DNA of 25,337 nucleotides, taken from the NCBI GenBank assembly GCA_023140595.1, contig JAGLLI010000076.1, forward strand, positions 1 to 25,337, given 5' to 3'. Positions 20,982-25,337 of the stretch are shown here, in pieces (the stretch's first letter is position 1; each line of letters starts with the position of its first letter). The stretch comes from Candidatus Parcubacteria bacterium. Lineage in GTDB: Bacteria; Patescibacteriota; Patescibacteriia; Patescibacteriales; UBA12075. The notes below the pieces were generated by a model. The model was not told where the DNA came from. It did no database searches and saw only the letters and a program-made list of their open reading frames with translations. Position numbers and translations under genes: made by a program.

Positions 20982-21663
20982 TCAAAAAATACACAGAAAA
21001 ATAATGTTTGAGATTTTGCGCAATATTTATAGCTCGGACTTAGGTTTTATTTTAGGCTTTAAAGGCGGAACAATGCTGTATTTTTTTTATAACTTGGAAC
21101 GTTTTTCAATTGACTTGGACTTTGATTTATTAGATGCGGCAAAAGAGAATATTGTATTAAAAAAAATAGAGAAAATTTTAAAGCCTTATGGCAAAATTTC
21201 TGATATTTATAATAAAAACTACACGCTATTTGCCTTGCTTAATTATAAAGACGGAGAGCGCAATCTTAAAATAGAAATTTCCAAAAGGACTGTTTATCAA
21301 AATAAATATGAATTTAAAAATCTTTACGGAACAGATATAAAGTGCATGACAATAGAAGATTCTTTCGCGCATAAGCTTCTTGCCGCCACAGGCCGCAGAA
21401 CTGCCGTAAATAGAGATTTTTTTGATCTTTATTTTTTTTGGAAAAACGGATATGAATTTAATCAGGAGATCATAAAGAAAGCGACAAAAAAATCAATTAA
21501 AGAATATTTAAAATTTTTGCGCGCTTACGTTGAAAAAAATTTAAACCAAAAAAATGTTTTGCAAGGATTAGGTGAACTCGTATCTGTTGACCAAAAAAAT
21601 TGGATTAAAAAAAATCTTAAGCAAGAATTATTGAATTATATAGATTTTAATTTAAAAATATAA
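20974..21663 (+). CDS. AbiEii-family nucleotidyltransferase toxin
   Basis: This 229-residue protein of the AbiEii / COG2253 group has the nucleotidyltransferase signature FKGGTMLYFF (GGT at 31-33) followed by RFSIDLDFD (S45, D47, D49), and the later motif EDSFAHKLLAATGR plus NRDFFDLYFFW. AbiEii/MenT enzymes use NTPs to modify tRNA acceptor ends or other RNA and so stop growth. All the metal-binding residues expected are present. It starts inside the antitoxin gene (8-bp overlap). Its TAA stop overlaps the presumed start of the glycosyltransferase as ATAA, so the glycosyltransferase may be on the same transcript. At 229 residues it is on the short side of the family, which often reaches 250-310. 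Confidence 0.88.
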   Translation: MLDQKIHRKIMFEILRNIYSSDLGFILGFKGGTMLYFFYNLERFSIDLDFDLLDAAKENIVLKKIEKILKPYGKISDIYNKNYTLFALLNYKDGERNLKIEISKRTVYQNKYEFKNLYGTDIKCMTIEDSFAHKLLAATGRRTAVNRDFFDLYFFWKNGYEFNQEIIKKATKKSIKEYLKFLRAYVEKNLNQKNVLQGLGELVSVDQKNWIKKNLKQELLNYIDFNLKI

Positions 21664-23948
21664 ATAATACAAAAAACAAAACTCCCAAAATAGCAATAGT
21701 CCACGACCATCTTGGCTGGTGCGGAGGCGGTGAAAGAACGGTTTTGTTGTTGGCGATTGAATTGGGCGCTGATTTTATTACCGCTTATGCAAATTCTGAC
21801 ACTTTTCCTGAATATCAAAAAAAACTCGGGAACAAGCTAATACCCTTAACCAAGCGAATTGTAAATATCAGGGGGATTCGTTTTTTTTGGTTGCGCGGGC
21901 TTTTTTGGTTAAAGCGAGATATTTTTAAAAATTATGATATATTGATTGCGTCTTCGCAGGCCGCCACAGAGGTAGTCGCGCGTCATTCAAGGAAAGATGC
22001 TTTGAAAATAGTTTATACGCATACTACTCCGCGAAGGGTTTTTGATCAATATGAGGTCAGTAAAAAAATGTATCCGCTAATTTTGCGTCCGGCATACGCG
22101 GTGTTTACCTTATTTTGGAAAAAATTATATTTGCGCGCCATTTCTAAATTTGATATTAATATTGCAAATTCCAATAACATTCGCGCTCGTATTAAAAATC
22201 ATACAAAAAGCGACGCCAGCGCGGTTATTTGGCCGCCTGTAATGACTAGCAAATTTCAATGGATTGAACTTGGCGATTACTATTTATCTTTCGGACGAGT
22301 TGATGAAGCTAAGCGGATAGAATTGATTGCTGAAGCTTTTTTAAAAATGCCTGATAAAAAATTAATTATTTGTTCCGGCGGTCCGCGTTTGAAAACCGTA
22401 AAAAGAATCGTTAGCAAAGCAAAAAATATTCAAATTTTAGGCTGGGTAAACGATGAAAAATTATTTGATTTAGTCGGCAGATGCCGAGCAGTAATTTATA
22501 TTCCCATGGACGAAGATGCAGGAATGACGCATTTGGAATCCAATTCCGCCGGCAAGCCTTATTTGGGAGTTAAAGAAGGCGGATTAATAGAATCTACTGT
22601 TGACGGCGAGACCGGAATTTTAATTCCGGCAAACCCTAAACGCGAAGATGTTGTTTGTGGAATTAATAAAATGACAAAAGAATGGTGCGAATCCAAGAAA
22701 GATATTTGCGTTAAACACGCGCAAAAATATCGTTCTCAGGAATTTTTTAGAAAATTTAAAAATATTATCAATAAAAACAATCCCAATATCCCGGTGCTTG
22801 GAATTGACGCTTCACGCTGGGAAGATCCGCGTTTCATCTGTGAACAAAGAAGAACCGGAGTTGAAGTGTATTCAAAAAATATTATCACTGAACTGGTAAA
22901 ATTAACTTTAAAAAAGAATCTGCGAGTTCGCGTTTATACTCCGCGTACAATTCAGTCTTTACCGCTTGGCATGCAAAAAGTAATTCCTTATGGTAAAAAT
23001 TGGACAAGAAAAAAATTAAACCAAGAATTATTTAATTCGCCGCCAAAATATTTTTTTACGCCGTCATATTATATTCCGAAAAACGCTCCTAAAAAAAGTT
23101 TTGCCGTCATTCATGATGTAATTTTTAAATCAAACCCTAAAAAATATAGTTTTAAAGAAAGGCTAATCCAAAATTACACGACAAAATTAAATATTAAGCG
23201 CGCTAAAAAAATATTTACAGTATCAGAAAATTCTCGTGATGAGATTGTTAAATATTATGGTTTGCCAAAAGATGTGGTTGTTTGTGTGCCGATGGGATAT
23301 GTTTCGGATGTCGGATGTCGGATGTCGGATTTTCCGCCCGAGGCGGACCAGCCTCGGGCTGGCGGATTTCGAAAAAATAAAAGCGTTCTTTATGTTGGGC
23401 GGATAGAGAAGAAAAAGTCGGTTGATGTGTTGGTTGGGGCTTTTAAAAAATTTTCTCAAAATAATCCGGAATGGAAGTTGATTTTGGCGGGCGCGAATGG
23501 GTATGGAGCTGATGAAATAAAAACTTTGATTACGAAGTGCACCCCAAGGGTATTTCCTGCGGGGCACCCTTTGGGTAAAAAATTAAATATTCAAGATAAA
23601 ATTGAGATGTTGGGTTTTGTGAGTGAAGAGAAAAAGCGAGAATTATTGAAAACAAGTTCTATTTTTGTGCATCCGGGGGTACTGGAAGGTTCTTCAATCT
23701 CTTTGTTGGAAGCTTTTGATTTTCAGATTCCGGCGATTGTTGCCGATATTAAAGTGATGAAAGAATTAGGCAAAGATGCGGCGCTGTTTTTTAAACCGGG
23801 CGATTTTAATAATTTAGCTTTAAAAATAAATGAGCTTGTGCGTAATAAAAAATTAGTCAAGAATTTGATAGAAAAAGGCATGGAGATAATAAAACAAAAA
23901 TCTTGGAAAAAAAGCGCGGAGGTAGTGTTGTGGGAAATTTTAAAATAA
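21660..23948 (+). CDS. Double GT4 glycosyltransferase (two fused GT-B units), probable ATA start
   Basis: The 762-residue product carries two complete GT4-type glycosyltransferases. The first runs to about residue 375, with KIAIVHDHL, GGGERT and the E-x7-E motif at E285/E293. The second begins at VLGIDASRW with RTGVEVYSKN, and has VLYVGRIEKKK and E-x7-E at E676/E684. Family members add sugars to surface glycans from nucleotide-sugars. The clear N-terminal Rossmann strand KIAIVHDHL is encoded upstream of the first canonical start (TTG at 21744), and no ATG, GTG or TTG exists between it and the in-frame stop at 21648. The ATA at 21660 overlaps the AbiEii stop as ATAA, just where ATGA would stand, so I use it as start. 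Repeats insert extra residues at about 548-572 and 626-642 of the second unit. Confidence 0.85.
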   Translation: MNNTKNKTPKIAIVHDHLGWCGGGERTVLLLAIELGADFITAYANSDTFPEYQKKLGNKLIPLTKRIVNIRGIRFFWLRGLFWLKRDIFKNYDILIASSQAATEVVARHSRKDALKIVYTHTTPRRVFDQYEVSKKMYPLILRPAYAVFTLFWKKLYLRAISKFDINIANSNNIRARIKNHTKSDASAVIWPPVMTSKFQWIELGDYYLSFGRVDEAKRIELIAEAFLKMPDKKLIICSGGPRLKTVKRIVSKAKNIQILGWVNDEKLFDLVGRCRAVIYIPMDEDAGMTHLESNSAGKPYLGVKEGGLIESTVDGETGILIPANPKREDVVCGINKMTKEWCESKKDICVKHAQKYRSQEFFRKFKNIINKNNPNIPVLGIDASRWEDPRFICEQRRTGVEVYSKNIITELVKLTLKKNLRVRVYTPRTIQSLPLGMQKVIPYGKNWTRKKLNQELFNSPPKYFFTPSYYIPKNAPKKSFAVIHDVIFKSNPKKYSFKERLIQNYTTKLNIKRAKKIFTVSENSRDEIVKYYGLPKDVVVCVPMGYVSDVGCRMSDFPPEADQPRAGGFRKNKSVLYVGRIEKKKSVDVLVGAFKKFSQNNPEWKLILAGANGYGADEIKTLITKCTPRVFPAGHPLGKKLNIQDKIEMLGFVSEEKKRELLKTSSIFVHPGVLEGSSISLLEAFDFQIPAIVADIKVMKELGKDAALFFKPGDFNNLALKINELVRNKKLVKNLIEKGMEIIKQKSWKKSAEVVLWEILK
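23305..23330 (+). repeat. 7-bp tandem repeat (CGGATGT) inside the glycosyltransferase gene
   Basis: Three full CGGATGT units (23305-23325) plus a partial CGGAT follow each other. The unit length is not a multiple of three, so gain or loss of one copy would shift the frame of the second glycosyltransferase unit. Confidence 0.8.
23334..23365 (+). repeat. In-frame palindromic insertion in the glycosyltransferase gene
   Basis: GCCCGAGGC (23336-23344) pairs perfectly with GCCTCGGGC (23351-23359); outer CCGCC and GGCGG offer an alternative stem. The GC-rich block is unlike its A/T-rich surroundings and encodes a Pro/Ala/Gly-rich loop before VLYVGRIE. Confidence 0.7.
23540..23567 (+). repeat. Dispersed repeat, copy A (inside the glycosyltransferase gene)
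   Basis: The block begins CACCCCAAGGGTATTTCC and ends GCGGGGCAC. It agrees with the block at 24583-24610 at 23 of 28 positions without gaps. Here it is translated in frame as about ten residues (TPRVFPAGHP) in a variable loop of the second unit. Confidence 0.7.
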
Positions 23949-23991
23949 AAAAATCGTAGGGAACAAAAATTTTTGTTCCCTACGATTTTTT
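23948..23991. terminator. Bidirectional terminator, 44-bp perfect palindrome
   Basis: The arms are 22 bp each and perfectly complementary, with core ATCGTAGGGAACA and A/T runs at both ends. It starts on the last base of the glycosyltransferase stop codon and lies 2 bp from the clpP stop, so it ends both convergent genes. Confidence 0.92.
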
Positions 23992-23993
23992 AT

Positions 23994-24569
23994 TTAAGAA
24001 ATTATCTTATCAATTATCCCATACTTTCTCGCTTCTTCCGCGGTCATAAAGCGATCGCGGTCGGTGTCTTTTTCAATTGTGGTGATTTTTTGCTTGGTAT
24101 GCTTGGCTAAAATTTTGTTTAAGCGATCTTTGATTTGTAAAATGTGCTCGGCGCGAATTTTAATATCGCTGGCTTGTCCTTCGGTTCCGCCCATTACTTG
24201 ATGAATCATAACTTCGGAATTTGGCAAGGCAAAACGCTTGCCTTTGGCGCCCGCTGCCAAAAGAGTGGCGCCCATGGAAGCCGCCATGCCGATGCAGATT
24301 GTTGATACATCGGATTTAACATATTGCATGGTATCATAAATCGCCATGCCGGAGCTAACCGATCCGCCCGGAGTATTAATATAAAATTTAATATCTTTGC
24401 CTTTGCTTTCGGAATCAAGAAAAAGAAATTGGGCTATTAAAATATTCGCGACATGGTCGCTGATTGCCTCGCCTAAAAAAATTATCCGGTCTTTTAAAAG
24501 CCGGGAATAAATATCATAAGCGCGCTCCACATGCCCTGTTTTTTCAATAACTGTTGGTATTAATTGCAT
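23994..24569 (-). CDS. clpP: ATP-dependent Clp protease proteolytic subunit
   Basis: ClpP is the serine peptidase barrel that degrades proteins fed by ClpX or ClpC. From the ATG at 24569 the protein has 191 residues and begins MQLIPTVIEKTGHVERAYDI, the usual start of the mature family. The triad is S98 in GMAASMGATLLAAG, H123 in PNSEVMIHQ and D172 in DTDRDRFMTAEEA. INTPGGSVSSGMAIYDTM is also conserved. An in-frame TTG at 24590 would add seven residues but lies in a dispersed repeat and is not chosen. The gene follows a LOG-family gene by 44 bp and a DHH phosphoesterase on the same strand. Cytoplasmic, with no propeptide longer than usual. The Clp ATPase partner is not in the window. Confidence 0.96.
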   Translation of the reverse strand: MQLIPTVIEKTGHVERAYDIYSRLLKDRIIFLGEAISDHVANILIAQFLFLDSESKGKDIKFYINTPGGSVSSGMAIYDTMQYVKSDVSTICIGMAASMGATLLAAGAKGKRFALPNSEVMIHQVMGGTEGQASDIKIRAEHILQIKDRLNKILAKHTKQKITTIEKDTDRDRFMTAEEARKYGIIDKIIS

Positions 24570-24582
24570 AAATTTTGATTTA

Positions 24583-24610
24583 TACCCCAAGGGTACTTCC
24601 TTCGGGGCGT
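24583..24610 (+). repeat. Dispersed repeat, copy B (between clpP and the LOG-family gene)
   Basis: TACCCCAAGGGTACTTCC followed by TTCGGGGCGT. It matches copy A (23540-23567) at 23 of 28 positions and fills most of the short spacer upstream of the clpP ATG. Confidence 0.7.
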
Positions 24611-24613
24611 GAT

Positions 24614-25147
24614 TTAAGATTTTTTAATAATTTGTTTTATACTCATATCCTCAAGATAATTCAACAAATCCTCAATATCATTTCCATAATTAATTTTTTT
24701 TGCAAAATCCGGTTCCGCTTTAATAAATTTATCAATAATTTGACTGCTTCCTTTGTAAAAAACGGCTGGAAGTTTATAGTCATAAAAAGTTGCTATTAAT
24801 TCAGTTAAGGTTCCAAATCCGCCTGTAATTCCAATAACCGCTTCGCTCCCTTTTATTTGTAAGAGATTTCGCGTTGGGTAGTCTTGCTTGGTATAAATTT
24901 TAGTATCCGGCTCTACTAAAACTTTTTCGCCAAATTTATCCATTAATTTTAATTTGGGATAATATCCGATAAATTCAGAACCATTATTTTGTTTGTACGC
25001 TTTAACAACCAAACCTTGAAATCCAGAGTTTGGCGATGCGACTAAAATGTGTCCTCTCTCAGCCAAAGACTTGCCTAATTCTTGCGCTTGAGAAATATAT
25101 TTTATTGCTTTTTCTTTGTGCCAGCTTCCAACAACTAATATTTTCAT
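24614..25147 (-). CDS. LOG-family (SLOG/Rossmann) protein, possible phosphoribohydrolase
   Basis: A 177-residue Rossmann-like protein of the LOG / DprA-related superfamily. It starts MKILVVGSWH, has RGHILVASPNSGFQG in the first half, R93 in the segment PTRN and the signature GITGGFGTLTE (T108-E116), matching PGGxGTxxE except that Thr replaces Pro. Active LOG enzymes split nucleoside 5'-monophosphates, releasing ribose-5-phosphate; other members bind nucleotides as sensors. The single motif change and lack of a close named relative leave the substrate open. It begins 19 bp after the DHH-type gene and 44 bp before clpP, all on the - strand, so it probably shares a transcript with them. The spacing to clpP is taken up by a dispersed repeat. 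Confidence 0.82.
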   Translation of the reverse strand: MKILVVGSWHKEKAIKYISQAQELGKSLAERGHILVASPNSGFQGLVVKAYKQNNGSEFIGYYPKLKLMDKFGEKVLVEPDTKIYTKQDYPTRNLLQIKGSEAVIGITGGFGTLTELIATFYDYKLPAVFYKGSSQIIDKFIKAEPDFAKKINYGNDIEDLLNYLEDMSIKQIIKKS

Positions 25148-25166
25148 ATATTTTTTATTTTATTTA

Positions 25167-25337
25167 TTAAACCACCTTCCACCCCGTCTTCGTCTCTTCC
25201 AGTTGTCCGTCAACCACAAACCCTGATGCTTTTGGGTGTCCGCCTCCGCCCAGTTTGGCGGCTAGTAGTGAGATGTCAATGTCGGGATTGGATGTTCTTA
25301 ACGAGCCTTTGAGCTTGCCGTCTTTTTCTTCTCTTAA
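25167..25337 (-). CDS. DHH-family phosphoesterase, C-terminal end (DHHA1 domain)
   Basis: Only the last 56 residues are inside the window. The frame is open to base 25337 and stops at 25167-25169. The segment KLKGSLRTSNPDIDISLLAA followed by KLGGGGHPKASGF is the typical end of the DHHA1 substrate-binding domain, where the GGGGH loop contacts the nucleic acid or nucleotide. Such proteins include NrnA-type nanoRNases / pAp phosphatases and RecJ-like exonucleases. The GGGGHP..A.GF ending with a short tail favours the NrnA type (inference). It is the first of a probable - strand operon with the LOG-family gene and clpP. The catalytic DHH part lies beyond the window edge. Confidence 0.85.
   Translation of the reverse strand, partial: LREEKDGKLKGSLRTSNPDIDISLLAAKLGGGGHPKASGFVVDGQLEETKTGWKVV

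Noticed and set aside
24570..24590. TTG start for ClpP adding seven residues
   Set aside because: The start falls inside a dispersed repeat, and the ATG at 24569 gives the usual family N-terminus.
1..25337. tRNA, rRNA or CRISPR features
   Set aside because: I found no T-arm-like GTTCGAAT motifs with cloverleaf context, no rRNA-like segments and no regularly spaced repeat-spacer arrays on either strand.

Overview
The window is AT-rich, gene-dense bacterial DNA that uses the standard code, with TGA serving as a stop (for example in the RelB-type antitoxin and AbiEi genes). Few genes have a strong Shine-Dalgarno sequence, genes on both strands abut or overlap, and short palindromic repeats are scattered through spacers and even inside genes. 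This fits an uncultured anaerobic bacterium, most likely a Candidate Phyla Radiation (Patescibacteria) lineage. The assignment is an inference from style and gene content; there is no rRNA, tRNA or ribosomal protein gene here to fix it.

Left (1-3642, + strand): a tight cluster of five genes with two stand-alone NifX-family proteins (the first cut by the window edge), two MinD-type ATPases each carrying an inserted 2x[4Fe-4S] ferredoxin domain, and a cation-diffusion-facilitator transporter fused to a NifX domain. No nitrogenase genes accompany them. The set resembles the anaerobe-specific 'orange protein' (ORP) type of cluster and is the best candidate for a poorly described system. It is followed by guaB with its own promoter, strong ribosome binding site and bidirectional terminator.

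Middle-left (5337-10387, mostly - strand): a DUF4349 membrane protein broken by a one-base frameshift, a zincin-like metalloprotease, a Trm9-like tRNA methyltransferase and a DinJ/YafQ-type toxin-antitoxin pair. All could be read from one near-consensus promoter in front of the antitoxin. A cluster of palindromes separates these from recQ. recQ shares a short divergent promoter region with an O-antigen-ligase-like membrane protein, and its mRNA is probably leaderless.

Middle (10405-17491): the ligase, a strongly structured 146-bp element between a promoter and a 58-residue excisionase-type HTH gene, phosphomannomutase and a DEDDh exonuclease (- strand), a coiled-coil protein behind a perfect consensus promoter, a spacer of about 500 bp with a 138-nt C-free tract, elp3 (tRNA U34 acetyltransferase) and an orphan 102-residue protein. 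Elp3 and the Trm9-like enzyme together suggest an mcm5U-type wobble modification route.

Right (17509-25337): glyA-folD (one-carbon metabolism, with a divergent FolD), a small zinc-ribbon protein, an AbiEi/AbiEii type IV toxin-antitoxin pair, and a double GT4 glycosyltransferase whose natural start appears to be ATA instead of ATG. On the - strand follow clpP, a LOG-family protein and the end of a DHH/DHHA1 phosphoesterase. Ligase, phosphomannomutase and the glycosyltransferase point to cell-surface polysaccharide synthesis.

A recurring theme is in-frame repeat insertions inside coding genes (ligase, elp3, glycosyltransferase), like the Rickettsia palindromic elements. One of them includes a 7-bp tandem repeat that could switch the reading frame.
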